Source: Carya illinoinensis (lineage: Eukaryota; Streptophyta; Magnoliopsida; Fagales; Juglandaceae). Taken from it: DNA of 64,000 nucleotides. A model generated the notes under the pieces. The model was not told the DNA's origin. It did no database searches and worked only from the letters and a program-made list of their open reading frames with translations. Below, piece after piece: positions 23,565 through 36,500 of this stretch. The stretch covers positions 3,658,001-3,722,000 of the forward strand of contig NC_056752.1 of the NCBI RefSeq assembly GCF_018687715.1, given 5' to 3'. The position numbers were made by a program, and so were the translations under genes. How positions within the stretch are numbered: the stretch's first letter is position 1; each line of letters starts with the position of its first letter.

Positions 23565-24705
23565 AGATTCTTGATGAAGAGTGTGAACTATCCAAAAAAG
23601 GTAAACGATGGAACTTAGCTAAGGGGCAAATGTTGCAAGATTTTTCATTAATAGATGAAATTTGCTTGTGTACAAGAGGATCTGAAATTAACTGTAACCG
23701 AGGAAATGATAAATGGCCTAGGCGACAATGCCATAGGTCAGTATTGGAAACAGAATTTGTAATGGAATTAAAACAAGCAAAATTTGAATTGTTGCTGTAT
23801 TTGTATGTTGAGAGAAAAATGGTCAGTGCTGAGGGAAGAACTTCCTTGCAAATAAGGTGGTACAAGCCATGCTTGAGCTCACCCTTCCCAATCGTTATCC
23901 ATGGATGCAGGTCCTGAATAAAACAGTGAGTGGAAAAGAAGAGCAAACAACAATTTAGGGTAGAGGTTAGTTTGTTTGCTGAAATAAGGTTGAAAGAAAA
24001 TGATGGCACACATAGAACATTATGTAGAATGATAGAATTAGTTAACTGAAGTGTTCCAATGTGTGTGACAGGGGCGGATTGACCATTGGGCAGTTTTACA
24101 AGGTAAGAAATAGTGGATGTGATAGTGGTAAAAAAAATGGTACTGCAGACCATGTGGTCTGTAGCACCTGTGTCCAGTATCCAATCGACAGATGATGCAT
24201 TTATGGAGCTGTGTGTGCGTGTAGACAGAGAAATAAAAATACCAAACATTTTGGAACATGATGCTGTATGAAGAGAGGGTTGATTGGTGTTCCTGGAGTG
24301 GATAACAGAAGCCGCAATAGGGGGATCCTGAGGTTGGATCAGGGCTATTAGTTGCTGATATTGTTGCTTGGTCAATCCAAATTTGTCATCACTGGTGTCT
24401 TCAGATTCATGAGCAATCGAAAGAGATGTCTGATTTGCAAGGAAACCAGAGGCCTGCTGCTGCTTGGTGTGGTATTTGTGGCCAGGTGGATATCCATTGA
24501 GTTTGTAGCATTTCTCAATGGTGTGGCCAGTCAAGTTGCAATGTGTGCAAAGGGGTGGTTCAGCATTACCAGCCTTGAAGCAAGTCTCGAAAATATGGCC
24601 AGTAATTTTATAGTGACTGCAGTAGGGACGGTCCTTTTTGAAAGAGTGGTTTGGTTTAGGAGAGAATTTGGAAGGAGTGTAGGGTTTCTTCACTGCCATA
24701 GCCAT
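23512..24705 (-). pseudogene. Copia zinc knuckles, protease and pre-integrase region
   Basis: Two knuckle-like motifs occur near the start: CSHYKITGHIFETC (first Cys-His spacing imperfect) and CTHCNLTGHTIEKC. The aspartic protease follows with VDWILDTGATDHM. The gag-pre-integrase region contains DLWHCRLGHLSFPRL, then ELIHCDLWGSLLH, where the frame is lost before the integrase core. It overlaps the gag fragment by a frameshift near 24,680. Confidence 0.9.
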
Positions 24706-25531
24706 GGTTTCGGGGAGATGGGGTGTGGGAGGTCATTTCGTGATGTATTTCCTGCTGTTGCACTAGGGAAAACACCTTAGAGACAGGGGAAAGGGGATCG
24801 ATGAGCATGATTTGGTCTCGGATGGGGGTATAGGAGTCGTTGAGACCCATTAAAAATTGCAGTACACAATCTCGTTGAGATCGATCCAGCAATGTTTTCA
24901 TAAGACCACAATTACAAGCTGGAATGGGATCATATACAGAAAATTCATCCCAAAGAGCTTTTAATTTTCCATAGTAAATACTAACCGGGTCGTGGTCTTG
25001 AAGCAAAGCAGCCAAATCATTTTTGAGTTGGTAGATACGGGGACCGTTTTGTTGAGAGAATCGCTCCTGAAGATCCAGCCAAATTTCTTGAGCATCATCA
25101 ACGAACAGAACGCTGGACTGGAGAGAAGGACTGATTGAGTTTTGGAGCCAAGACACGACCATGTCGTTGCAGCGCTCCCAAAGCTCAAGTAAAGGGTCTG
25201 TGGGTTGAGAAGGTTTGATAAGAGATCCGGTTATAAAACCAAGTTTGTTTTTGGCTCGGAGAGCACGACGGATCGAGCGAGATCAGGTGGCATAATTGTG
25301 AGTAGTAAGAAGATCGGTGACAAGGGTTAGGGCTGGGTTATCGCCGTGATCAAGCCGGTATGGATTCGCCGGATCATTGAGGTTGAGGTATGGAGATGAG
25401 GTGTTTGATTTTGGGTCAAAGTGAGGCTTGGGGGATTCGGAGTTGGGAATTTCCATTGAAAATGCTCTCGATGGCTCTTGATACCATGTAAGGAAATAAA
25501 AGGAAGGTGCAGTTGAGCAAAGGAGAAACAT
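24656..25531 (-). pseudogene. Copia gag, broken
   Basis: N-terminus MEIPNSESPKPHFDPK and NDPANPYRLDHGDNPALTLV match the usual copia gag start about 20-60 nt after the primer site. A stop after LTTHNYAT and a shift separate it from the next frame. That frame has MVVSWLQNSISPSLQSSVLF, then IWLDLQERFSQQNGPRIYQL, YYGKLKALWDEFSVYDPIPA and FLMGLNDSYTPIRDQIM, the conserved UBN2/gag core. Non-functional. Confidence 0.85.
25473..25486 (-). other. Copia primer-binding site (tRNA-iMet)
   Basis: On the minus strand this reads TGGTATCAAGAGCC, one base different from the standard complement to initiator tRNA-Met, and it lies directly after the LTR end ...TTACA. It fixes both the LTR border and the orientation. 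Confidence 0.85.
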
Positions 25532-25782
25532 AGAGAGCTAATCAATGGAGGAAAAATGTTGTTACGATTCCATTCAAGCTTCTATTTTACAAGACTGCTA
25601 TCGAGCATATATACAGAGAATCACCTAACAGACTAACAAACTAAACCTATCGTAGTGTGCCAGCTAATAAGCATATACAAAAATGAATAAAAGGATATTT
25701 AATGTATGCGACAACTGAGAATATGAATAACTGAATATGTAAAACGACTTGTAGCTTTAGTCTTGGCCTGTATCTCTTGACA
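25487..25782 (-). repeat. Copia 5' LTR (296 bp)
   Basis: On the minus strand it begins TGTCAAGAG and ends CCTTACA, the TG...CA ends of LTRs, and abuts the primer site. No partner LTR exists in the window, so age and target duplication cannot be read. Confidence 0.75.
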
Positions 25783-27002
25783 GTTAGAACTTAAGATAAC
25801 TCCGAATTGAATCTTCATCCTACTCTTTAAAATTCATCATTCAAATTCATTTTATTATTTTACGTATTGATTTTTATAATATATTATCCATCAATTTATC
25901 TATTTTTTCTCTATATCGTTTAAATATTCTTTTTAATATTTTTTATTCATTTCAAATATTTCCACTAATTATCATTAAATTTGTAAATCTTCGTATATTT
26001 TAATATTAATAATATCTCTCAATATATAATATTATATATTTCAAGATTAATCCAAAATTAATTTGAAGAGGCGAATAGAGAATGTTGGAGATACTTCCAA
26101 ATTATGGAATATTCTCAACAGTAAATTATATGCACTAGTGGCTGAAGACTTTGTGGAATGTCCTAAGCTTTTCGGGAGAAAAAATGTAGCGGGAAAAGTC
26201 CAAAAGAGAGAAAATAATTAAAAATACTTTAAAGGTGTAAATTGGATTCTCTACATTTAAAAAATTAAATAAAATATAAAATAAAGATGAAAATGCAAAA
26301 TCTATTGAAAAGTACTTTTGACTAATTTTTTTTTTTTTAATATTTGACAGAAAACTCTATTTTACAAGAGTGGGAGTGCTCGAGCATTCACATCTAGTAT
26401 CTCAAAATATCAGATTTCCTATAATTTAAGGTTTATTATATAGTTTTGATTAAAATATCTCCTATATCCGAATCCTTATTTTATGAAAAATGTTTAGAGA
26501 TTAAACAATGATTCTTTATATTTGATAAACCATTATTTATTCTCTAAACTATTTTTTATTAATATTTTATTCTAAAATATAAAATAAATTATTCTTTTAA
26601 TCATCTACACTTTCTATTATATTCATATTTGTTATAGTTTTAAATAATAATTTTAAAAATAATTTAAATAATTACAAAAATATTAAAAAAATAATTTTAA
26701 AAATATTATCATACTCACAAAAAAATAATTTAAATTTTTATTTAAAATTTTTACTAGAGTAATAATTTAAAACAAAACAAAATAATATTGAGTAGTTAGG
26801 TTTGTAAATAAAAGTGAGAAAAAAGTAATAAAGAAATAATAGAAAAATATTATTTTAATAGAATAGAGAAAGTATAAGAAATGAGATATATGAAATTTTT
26901 AAAAGATGGATAAAATTTAAAAAAAAATTAAAAAAATTTTATTTTTAGTTAAATTATAAAAAATTTTATGAAAAGTCTAACGTAAATGCTGTTAGAAGTT
27001 AG
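25783..27002. other. AT-rich DNA with miniature element
   Basis: Non-coding and strongly AT-rich. About 26,375-26,990 is a diverged copy of the element at 28,575-29,195: both run from a gagcatt/agcatcc start through tttattctctaaact-like and tcatctacactttct blocks, ttaaaaataattta, and a long gagtag...aaatgagat end. No gene seen. Confidence 0.6.
26375..26990. mobile_element. AT-rich MITE, copy 1 (diverged)
   Basis: Starts near gagcattcacatctag and shares its whole interior with 28,575-29,195. The right terminus is eroded. No coding capacity. Family assignment is open; the agcat-type ends and poor target duplication do not decide between hAT and other classes. Confidence 0.55.
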
Positions 27003-28136
27003 AACGTTATTGGCAATATTACAAAGTGAAAAGCTTAGGCCAGATGGGTGTGAAAGAACTTTTCACACAGGCCAATAAAAAACAGCCACGTAGACATTTT
27101 AAGAGTGGGTGAAATGCACCTGCATTTATGGAACAACCGCTCTCCCTCTCCTCCGTTCTCCCTCCCATCTTCACCCGCATGTACAAAAAATTTCTGTTTC
27201 TCAGAGTGAACACAAGAGGCTACATTTTTTCGAGGCTCTTCGTCCGACTCATATTTCCTTTCCGCAATCTCCTGCTCTCCACCACAGAAATTGAAATCCT
27301 CCTCTTCAAGAAGCTCACCCTCTTCCACATTGTCATCGGGGCGTATGTTACTAATAGCTACTAGAGGAGGAGAAGGAGAAGCGTGATTGATATCGTCACC
27401 CTCACGTTTGGTTTCCTTTTTGCGTTTCTTGCTGCATAACTGGATTCTTGTTTCCATTAAGGCTCTGTTCTCTTCCTCCAATCCCAGAGCTTCTCTGCGG
27501 CACCCAGAGATCATGCGAATGACCTATTTGAAGAATCCTGTTAGAAACCTGCTTGTGGATGCTATTTATATCAAGGAAAAGAGCTAGAGACGAATGGACT
27601 GGTTGTTGTAGTTGAAAGATAGAGTGCACATCAAGTATTCGAGAAAATGCTAGAAAGGAAACTGTTCCTCCTCTCTTCTTCTTCCAGTTGTTTTTGTCGG
27701 AACCCTAACAAATGCGATCAAAGAAAAATGAAAATTCCTTCTTTTCCACCGATGAAGACCCTCATCTCTTAGTTTTTTTTTTTTTCGAAACTTTTAATTT
27801 TCTTTCTGTTTGGTTGCTGAGAAAGTTGAGGAATTTGAGATTTGTAATTATTTTTTGTTTTTATTGAGATTTCTAATAAGAAAGTTCGCCCTTGGGTTGT
27901 TTAAATGGGTTTCACGCAACGAAATTTGCAGGAAAAAAACTGGTTACCAGCCGAAATGGGAGAGTGAAGATGGGAGAGAGATGGAGAGAACGAAGGAGAG
28001 GGAGAGCGTTTGTTCCATACATGCGGGGTACATTTCATCCCATCTTAGAATGCCCACGTGGCTATTTGTTTCGGCCGGTGTGAAAAGTTCTCACACCCAT
28101 CCAGCCCAAGCTTTTCTCCATTGGAAACAACGTTTC
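27003..28136. mobile_element. Mutator-like non-autonomous element with ~180-bp inverted repeats
   Basis: 27,003-27,190 and 27,950-28,136 are inverted repeats. The left arm has gaaaagctta, cagatgggtgtgaaag, aacttttcacac, agccacgtag and a block of gctctcc. The right arm reversed gives gaaaagcttg, ggatgggtgtgag, aacttttcacac, agccacgtgg and gctctcc. Long terminal repeats without a transposase gene are typical of Mutator-like elements. A clear 9-bp target duplication was not found. The roughly 760-bp interior contains coding-looking sequence on the minus strand, so it may be a gene-capturing (Pack-MULE) type. Confidence 0.75.
27035..27514 (-). CDS. Captured gene fragment in Mutator-like element, function unknown
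   Basis: A 159-residue frame beginning [20 protein letters not shown], with a basic run [13 protein letters not shown] and an acidic stretch ([10 protein letters not shown]), reads like a real soluble plant protein for about the first 100 residues. It then runs into the left inverted repeat. Upstream on the same strand, in another frame, 27,629-27,510 reads SSLALFLDINSIHKQVSNRI, which also looks coding and could be the preceding exon or part. I do not recognise the family. It is most likely a captured fragment of a host gene, not an expressed gene. Confidence 0.4.
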   Translation of the reverse strand: MISGCRREALGLEEENRALMETRIQLCSKKRKKETKREGDDINHASPSPPLVAISNIRPDDNVEEGELLEEEDFNFCGGEQEIAERKYESDEEPRKNVASCVHSEKQKFFVHAGEDGRENGGEGERLFHKCRCISPTLKMSTWLFFIGLCEKFFHTHLA

Positions 28137-28199
28137 TTTGAGATATTGAATGAAAAATTAAATTGGTGCAGAGAACCTGTCTAGTAAAATATATAATTT

Positions 28200-28550
28200 A
28201 GTTTGCAAAGGAAACAGAATCAGAGGATGGGAAACTCGTCTCTTTGTTTTTCCCAGGCAAATCCAAATTTTATGCAGCAAAATTTACTTATCATCCTTCG
28301 CCCTACATATTAATATATAATTTCTTATTTTTACCATTCTAGTTAAACGTATATATTTACACACCAATGCGTGTGTATTTAAATAGAATTATAAAAATAA
28401 TAAATTACATGTTGATAAGTAAAAATGACAAATTATAAATATAAAGAATAGTAAGTAAAAATTTTCTTTATCAGAAAGCAATCCCTTTCACTCCATGGGA
28501 GAGTTCTTGTACTTGTGAGAGTGCCAACAAAAACTCTACAAAATAAAGCG
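28200..28550. repeat. Segmental duplicate of 3,015-3,400
   Basis: Same orientation and landmarks as 3,015-3,400. It is followed here by a miniature element rather than by the T-run and AT element seen in the other copy. Confidence 0.75.
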
Positions 28551-28574
28551 ATATTCTGTTGGATAGGAGGATGG

Positions 28575-29195
28575 TATAGCATCCCCATCCGATTTTCTAA
28601 AACACTATATTTTTCATAATTTGGAGTTTATTTTGGAGTTTTGATCAAAATACCCCCCCACATCCGGATCTCTATTTTAGGGAAAAGGTTTAGGGAATAA
28701 ACAGTAAGTCTCCATATTTGGAGACTCACTATTCATTCCCTAAATCATTTTTATCAATATTTTATTCTAATATATCAAATAAATAATTTTCCAATCATCT
28801 ACACTTTCTCTCATACTCATATTTATTATAGTTTTAAATAATAATTTTAAAAATAATTTAATTAATTACGAAAATATAAAAAAATTAATTTTAAAAATAT
28901 TCTCCTATTCACAAAAAAATAATTTAAATTTTTGTTTAAAATATTCACTAGAGTAATAGTTCAAAAAATAAGAAAAAATATTGAGTAGTTAAATTTGTAA
29001 ATAGAAGTGAAAGAAAAAAGTAATAAAAAAGAATAGAAAAATATTATTTAATAGAATAGAGATAGGGATGAGGAATGAGATGTAGGAGGTTTTTGGAAGA
29101 TGAATAAAATTTAGGAAAAAATTTGAAGAAATGTGATTTTGAGTTAAATTATAGGGATGTGGATAAGGAATGAGATGAGGATGCTCTTAAGTAAG
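28575..29195. mobile_element. AT-rich MITE, copy 2
   Basis: Left end agcatccccatccgatttt; right end reversed reads agagcatcctcatctcatt, giving short imperfect inverted repeats. The interior matches 26,375-26,990. About 620 bp, non-coding. Confidence 0.65.
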
Positions 29196-30043
29196 AGTCT
29201 AAAGTACGTCTTGTAAAATTAAATTAGATTAAATCTTCTCTAAATTGATAATTTTCTAACAAAAATTAAGTCGATTATTAATTGGAAATGTGATATAAAA
29301 TTCTAATTAATAATTTACTTTACAAAAGAATATGAATTATTTTTAAATAAAAAATATAAAAATTAAATTTAAAATTATTTTATTTAAAAAAAAAAAATCT
29401 CGCTCAAAATTCCTACCTTACGCCGTACAACACATTGAGCCGGCCCTGCATTTTCGTTGTGGCGATAGAGGAGACGGGCGGAAAATATAAAACAAAAGCA
29501 ATCAGAGAAAGGAAATATATAGATGCCTCTTCGCAGAAAAAGAAAAAAAAACAATTCTCTGCGATTGAACGTGCCTATGAATCTCATCACTCTACCTCGA
29601 CGGCTCGACCTATCCAAGTTCGATCGCATTGACTTCGTCCCCTTGATATTCGACTTAGAAACGAAGCAACGCATCCATCTTTGTAAAATGCAAAGGAACC
29701 ATCTACCGATGCACCCACTTCGAGTAATACTTTACTACTATTATTATTATTATATCAATATTTTTTTTTATCTATTTTTTCTTATTTTATATTATAATTT
29801 ATTATTATTTAATATTTTATCATTATTTTTTTACTATTTATAGAATATTTGAGATCATAGAATTTTTACTTTTTTTCTACTATTAACGCCAGTCAACTGT
29901 ACAATATTATTAAAAAATGTTTTCCTAATCACTAAGTAAAAACAAAAATTAAACAATAAAATAAAAATTCCAGCGGCAACACCAAGTGGTAAGAACCATG
30001 GTGAGAGTGTCATTTCCCAACTCATAATTTATGATGAGTATTA
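29196..30043. other. Non-coding DNA with NRG1 5'-flank copy
   Basis: 29,449-29,720 repeats the gene B 5' flank (about 9,858-10,100), including the cattttcgttgtgg, A-run and cattgacttcgtcc landmarks, but no RPW8 exon follows on the minus side. 29,721-29,850 is T/A-rich microsatellite-like. Nothing else recognised. Confidence 0.6.
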
Positions 30044-33015
30044 TAGGACTGTTCATACGGGCCGGGTTTTACCCGGCCCGCACCTGAAACCGGATAACCG
30101 GTTACGGATATCCGAATTTTCAAAATCCGGTCTGAATCCGGGTATGAAATTCGGGTTCCGGATTATAACCCGGTTAACCCGGGTTTATATATATCTAAAG
30201 CAAAAAACCCATTTCTCAACTCACTCTCTCTCTCTCCTCCTCTCTCTTATCTCTACGCCGAAATCAGTCTCAGAACTCTCTCCGAAACCCTAGCCATCAT
30301 CTTCAACCTCGTGCCTCGTCTTCATCTGCGTGCCTGGTCTTCATCCTCGTGCCGTCTTCTTCCTCACGTCGCGCGATCGTCTTCATCAGTTTGCTGTGTG
30401 CCGTTCGGTCAGTTTTTCTCCTTTTTTTTTTTTTTTTTTTTTTTTATAATGTAAATTTGATGCTCGACACTTTTGGGTATTTGCTTTTCTGTTGGAGGTC
30501 AAGCGTGGAGAAAATTTGAGTGTTCTTTTACCAAGGGTCTTTGTGTTCATCTAGAGGAACTGTGACGGTTCTTTTTGCAATGCTGTTCATCTGCGGCTTA
30601 GAGGATGTTCTATTCATCTGAGTTTTGAGTTTTGTGATGGGTTTTGAGTGGACCCTGATAAGTGTCCTACAGTTGTTTGGAAAGCTGTTTTATTTTGTGG
30701 TTTTCGTAACACTGGTATGATTTGCAGTTGGGCTAATAAAGAGGTTTCATTGGGGGTTCTTTGGTGGTTCTTTTTTAGTTTTCTGTGAATGAATGTATTG
30801 TGAACTGTTGTTAGTATTATTAAAAATAGCGTGCAAAATATTTAGTCGGTAAATGCATGATATGCATCTTAAACTTGAACAGAAGGTGAGCTTCAAGTAA
30901 CTTATCAAATGCTCTGTTTTGGTCTAATATTGATTTAGAGAAGATTCAAATATTCTTTAAAGATCACATGGAATGGAGCTGGTGATTTCATTGATGAATT
31001 TGTTGTTTATCTTCCGTTTGCATATTGATTTCATTTTTATGAACCAATCCACATGTCTTTTAGTAAATATTAATGGAACTTTTTTAGTCTGGGCATGCTT
31101 GGATAGTAGTAAAAGGATCTAAGTGAAACCACCCGAAAACACAGCTTCCGAGTGCACACCAGCTCGGAACAAAGAGAAGTAACTCTTTCTTATTTCCATG
31201 TGCTTCTTCTAATATGTCACTTCTACATATAATATTCATCTAATGTTCTCGTACTGAATTCATTGAGCTATTGATGTTCTTATTTATTTTACTAGTTCTG
31301 TTTGTGAAGTTTCCTCTTGGTGCAAGCTGAAAGGGGGCAATAAAATTTTTATGCTGATTGAGGGCCTCAAGTAACATCTATATTTTGATTGAACTTATAG
31401 CTTGTAATTAGGATTTAGGGAAGTGGGCATTTATGTGTATATCAGAAGGTGATGTTCATCATTTGCTTGGGAGAAGAAGTGTCAATATCATGGAAAAGAT
31501 AATCATTATAGTACCATAAGTCAGTTTAGTTTACCCTGGAGAATTATTGCCTGTTGTCAATCAATGTATCTATGTTCTGTGTATATGCATTGTTTTTCTC
31601 TTGATAAGGAGCACACTAGCTTCGGGCAGTTGCATGAGTGACTAGAAAATATGTTCTTAGAATTTCTATTGCCAATCTTACTTAGCTTCATGTATCATTT
31701 TGTTTTTTCTCCTGTTGTGTAGCACATGAGAAATAGATTTGATATTGTTAATGGCGTTTCTGTAAACCCAGCTAATGTTCTAGAAAACAAAAAATAAGGG
31801 AAGAGGATTGATTAAGAACAACCCCAAATCGTGATATGTATTTGTAGTCCCCAATCCTGAAATATGAACTTGGTGTCTCTTTTTCCTCTAATGTAACTGA
31901 AGGCTTGAAAACTACCTCTCCATCCTTTTTGAACTCCGGATAGCCTTATGTCCTATGTGTTGATAAAACACACATAAAGTTATAGAAAGCATAAAAGGAT
32001 CAGGCAGATTGACACTAACTTCCAACTTCTTCAAGCGTCATGTGCCATTTATACTGCACAATTATTAATATATTGCATCTGATAAATCCAAAACAATTTT
32101 CAACTAAAATAATAGGAATCTTCTCTCTCCAGCCCGTGTATTTAATGGTTCTAGTAGTTATTTGGATTTTATAATATAGTTACTAATTTTGTGTGGCCTG
32201 ATTGTTTTTCTCTTGATATCCTTAGTTTTATCTCTCTTTTTTATTCACCCAGTTATGTAAATGGAGAATTTAGTTTTTTTCTTCCATAGTTTGTGTTTTT
32301 CTCTGTTGAAATACATTCTTACTCTTCAGTTTGAGTGGCTGCAGATAATATACTAGGAATTCAATGTGGCGGTTGTCTTCCGTTTGGGTGGCTACAACGA
32401 ATATACTTGAAGTTTTATTTGGCGTGATTAAATCACATGGAAGACTATGTTATTGATATGTAACTCATATTTTGTAATTTTATATTTTGTAATGTAATGT
32501 AATATGTAGTGGATTGCATGCATTTAAGTTTACATATTTTGTAATTTTATATTTTGTAATGTAATGTAATATGTAGTGGATTGCATGCATTTAAGTTTTT
32601 CATTTTTATATATTTTATTATTTTGGACAATGTTATGCTTTTTAACATTACCTCTTAGAAAAATTTTCACAAAATATAGGCTTTTTTTTTTTAAAAAAAA
32701 AAGTAGGATTTTCAACATTTTTTTTTAAAAATTCTATAATAAATATAGGCTTATACATAAAGAGAATTATACTTTTCAACATTGATTTTAAAAATCTTGA
32801 ATATGATATTCAATTTTATTTTTAAAAAAACTTATGCTTTTAAAGCCTCAGAAAGATAAAAAGAAAAAAAAAAAAATCGGTTTTACAAAACCCGGGTTTA
32901 TCTAGGTTTTGGCCCAGATCTGACCCGGGCTAATTCGGTCTGGGTTTCGATCCGGATTTCAAATCCGGATTCCGGTTTGGGTATTCCCGAGTCGGAATCT
33001 GGATGAACAGTCATA
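30044..33015. mobile_element. 3.0-kb non-autonomous DNA transposon, hAT-like
   Basis: The left end taggactgttcatacgg and the right end, reversed tatgactgttcatccag, are imperfect inverted repeats. Both subterminal regions are crowded with short ccgg/atccgg/aacccgg motifs, in opposite orientations at the two ends. The interior has a leader-like stretch at 30,220-30,420 (ccctagccatc, tcttcatc repeats) followed by a T run, but no open frame of transposase type. Target duplication is not evident because the right flank is a TA repeat. It separates the 28.2-29.7 kb duplicate block from the 33.1 kb block. Confidence 0.7.
32466..32599. repeat. 67-bp tandem duplication
   Basis: Two consecutive, essentially identical units starting catattttgtaattttat and containing tagtggattgcatgcattta, inside the 3-kb transposon. 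Recent slippage or unequal exchange. Confidence 0.9.
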
Positions 33016-33079
33016 TATATATATATTAAAAAATAAAATGCAATTCGGTAAGAAATTTATGTGAGAATAGTATTTCCCT

Positions 33080-33521
33080 ACTTTCAATTATCATTGGATA
33101 TTTTATAAATTAAAAAAAAAATAATTCAAAAGTTGACAACAATGCTACCCCATTAGAGTATTTTATGAGTCTCTGACAATAAAAGAATGAAAAAAAAAGT
33201 AAAGTAAAAGAAGAAACAAATAAGAGGAAAGAATATTAAGAAACATGGGGAAGATGAGAAATAGGATGTAGGGGTGAAAACCGATGAATCGGTGTGAGTT
33301 TTTGTCTAAAATAAAAACCGCACCAATGCATTGAAATTATGTAAATCTCGACAGAAACTGGCCGGTGAAAGAGTAGGAAACCATTGTCATCACTCTCAAC
33401 GTTACTCTAGTCGGTTTGTCGACATATTCGGTTGTTGCGTGCGCCAAGAGAGAGAGAGAGAGAGAGAGAGTGAGTGAAAGAGAGATGACGACGAAGGTGG
33501 CCCTGCGTGGCTGCGTGCATC

Positions 33522-33559
<38 letters not shown>

Positions 33560-36500
33560 GGCAGAAACTTGACAGCCAACAACTGAAAGTGAAGAAAGAA
33601 ATGAGGAGAAAGAAGAGGAGTGTACGCTGTGCGAACTCTAGAGTTAAAACGACATTGTTCCCTTTATATTTTTTTTAAATACTAAGTCTTAAAAAACTTA
33701 AGTGAAACGACGTCGTTTTATATATGTATAATTTTTTTTAAAAAATCCAGTTAAACCATTGGTCAGTTTAGCAGTTCAGCCCGAGCTCAAACTAGGACCG
33801 AACCGTTGGAAATCAGTTTTAAATAAATTCCACCATGCACCGACCGGTTCTACGCCAATTCCGGTATATTCCGATCTCTAGCGGTTGGTCTGAGTCAGTC
33901 CAAGTCGGTTTTTAAGTTTTTTGTACAGTCCTAATAGGATGGCAAACAAAATAGGAGCTCGCTGCTTGAGTATCAAATAAGATGAAATGAGATAAAAGTT
34001 GAATAAAATATTATTTTTATTTTAAAATTAAATTTTTATTATATTTTATGTGTAAGTTTGAAAAGATTATAATAATTAATTAAGATGAAATGAAATGGTT
34101 AATGGAAACAAATCGAGCTTTGAACTCCCGAGCTGGGCTACCATTAGTCTATTTTCAAAATTTATTGAGAACCGGAAGATCATCACTTGTCATATAACTT
34201 TCAATAATCATTTCACAAAATATGAAAAAAGGAAAGATCATGCAGGGCTGATTAGAACTATGTACCAACGTGAACAGGTCTGTGAGACATGCCGGCAGTA
34301 GAGTATAAGGCTTCTAATCCTTTGAGCTCATTTTGGGCCGACCTGTTCTCATACCATGAAAGCTTTTCTGAATAGCATGATCTCTTCTTTGACAGCATAC
34401 CACAAAATCTCCCACATCCTTTTCACTAGAAGCATTCCTCTATAATGCAATTCCCCAAATATACCATCTTTCTTCTGGTTGTACAAACTCACTTTGTTTC
34501 ATGCTCTTTTCAGAAGAAACAAAAAAAGACAAAGGAAAGACGGAAGGGAAAAGAACAGAACGTTGCACTTAATTATAACGACAACATTATCCAAGAATTG
34601 GAAATTGTCAGAAGTAACGATTGTGAAGCCAATTCAAATTTATAACTTTAGTTGCCACCACAACCTTTAGATTGGTGAGGAAGTCCTTGATAGGCTCCCA
34701 TAACCTGGCCCTCTCTTCATCACATATAACAAGCTTCAACTGCTTAAGCTCCATGATCGATTCTGGCAACTGTCTACTCAATCTCAAGCATTCTTTCATG
34801 TGGAGCTCTTCTAAATTACTCAGTTCACCAATGTGTTTCGGCAACTTGCTAATGCTCAGGCAAGCGGATATGTCAAGAATGCGTAAGTTCTGGAGGCTTC
34901 TAATTGACTCTGGCAACTCTGACAAATCACTGCAGCACCTAAGCCTTAGCATTTCTAAATTCACCAACATTCCAATTGCTTCGGGTAGTGCGGAAAGCTT
35001 ATGACAATTGGTAATACTGAGTTTCTTCAGGTGGGCAATATCACACAGCCCTTCAGGCAATTCCACTAGGTCTTTGCAATAGTCAATGTTTATGTCTGTA
35101 AGATTTGGCAATGCATCTGAAACCTGGACGGTAAAATTCCTAAAAGCCTGGCCGATACTACACATAAACAGGGATATCTTCTTCAAACTACTCATTTGCA
35201 TTGGGATCTTGCACAGGAAAGGAACTGAAAGCCTCTCTAATCTGATTCTCTTCAGATAGGGTAGAGACCCAAGTATCTGAAAATTACTTACTTCAGCAGG
35301 AAGGAAACCACAATTTGTGACTATTAACACCTTTAGTTTATCCATTTTCTCCACAAACTTGGGTAATTGGTAATTCTTTGTTTGAAAGTTCAGAACTAGA
35401 ACCTCAACTTCAGGTGGTTGAATATTACACCAACTCGATGAGAACATTGCATCTGCAAATAATATCCTACATGTTATGACTGGGTGCCAAATATAGTCAC
35501 AACTTGTGTGTGTGGGTGTTTGAGAGCAAGAAAAATGTACAAACCAGTTGAAATAGACAATAAATTAGCACTGAGAGATTGCTGCTTCTGGTCCATCCAC
35601 CACTTGGGAAGATTGTTTTCACCAATATTAATAAACAGTCTTTTCCTTTGTTCTATTGGCCCCTGGCTGCTTTGATGGATAGCAAGCTCTCTAAGAAGAT
35701 CATGCTGTGTGACATAGTCTTCACTGTAGTAGTTAGCAAAATCACTTGCATCTTTCCTGTTAAAAGAGCAAAAATTAGACGCTTTAAAGATATTCAAGAT
35801 CTCCAGTCTTCACATATGCGTATCAATGAAATGAACACTAAATAACATAGGAAAGAGAAGTCAATGATAAGAATAATTTTTTATGACAATAGAACTCCAG
35901 CATCTATGAGACGAACTGCATGCCAGAATGATTTTTTAACTGGTATAACTTCGCTTTCTTTCTAGTTCTTAATAGTAATTGGACTTCCTCATGGCGATCC
36001 CTGGGCTAGTATGAAAAATATTTACTTCGGCCATCAACATGTCAAATAAGATACAATATAACAGCGAATGAAATTTAAAGTTTATCATGTTGAGACATTC
36101 AATGTTTTGGCCATATATACAGAGTCACAGCATATAAGAACTAGGCACTACTGGTGAATATAAATCAGCCTACAAGAAAATCAAATGATACAAACAACAA
36201 CCCAGCATACCTTTTGACAAATAGACTAGCCAGATTCCTAGCACTGATTTCATATAGGTTGGCAATGGCATGGATACCATCTTCATCTAGTTCGTATAAC
36301 TCTATCCACATATCCATGAGAGTAGTAACATGGATACTTTGGCCTTCAGGAAATGAACCTAGGTCCATGAAACACTCCTTGATGATGAGTTCATCATCTA
36401 AGAAATCTAGGCTCTTTTCGAGACAATTAAGCAGATCACTATTAGAACCAAGAATAGAATGACCAGTAGACCATTTCACCGCTTTACTGCGCCAGACCTC

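Larger units (their letters stand above)
21009..25782 (-). mobile_element. Ty1/copia retrotransposon, 3'-truncated, one LTR
   Basis: Domain order on the minus strand is 5' LTR (25487-25782), primer-binding site, gag, zinc knuckles, protease, integrase, RT, RNase H, the Ty1/copia order. The element ends inside RNase H at about 21,009 with no 3' LTR, and joins an orphan NRG1 flank there. Several frameshifts and stops break the polyprotein, so it is immobile. The loss of the 3' end together with the missing NLR gene suggests one deletion removed both. Confidence 0.9.

Noticed and set aside
27810..28184. 124-codon plus-strand frame at the right arm of the Mutator-like element
   Set aside because: Its translation mirrors the left-arm frame because both read inverted repeats; not an independent gene.
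30220..30430. Possible real gene start inside the 3-kb transposon
   Set aside because: Leader-like pyrimidine-rich sequence but no coding exon follows in 2.5 kb.
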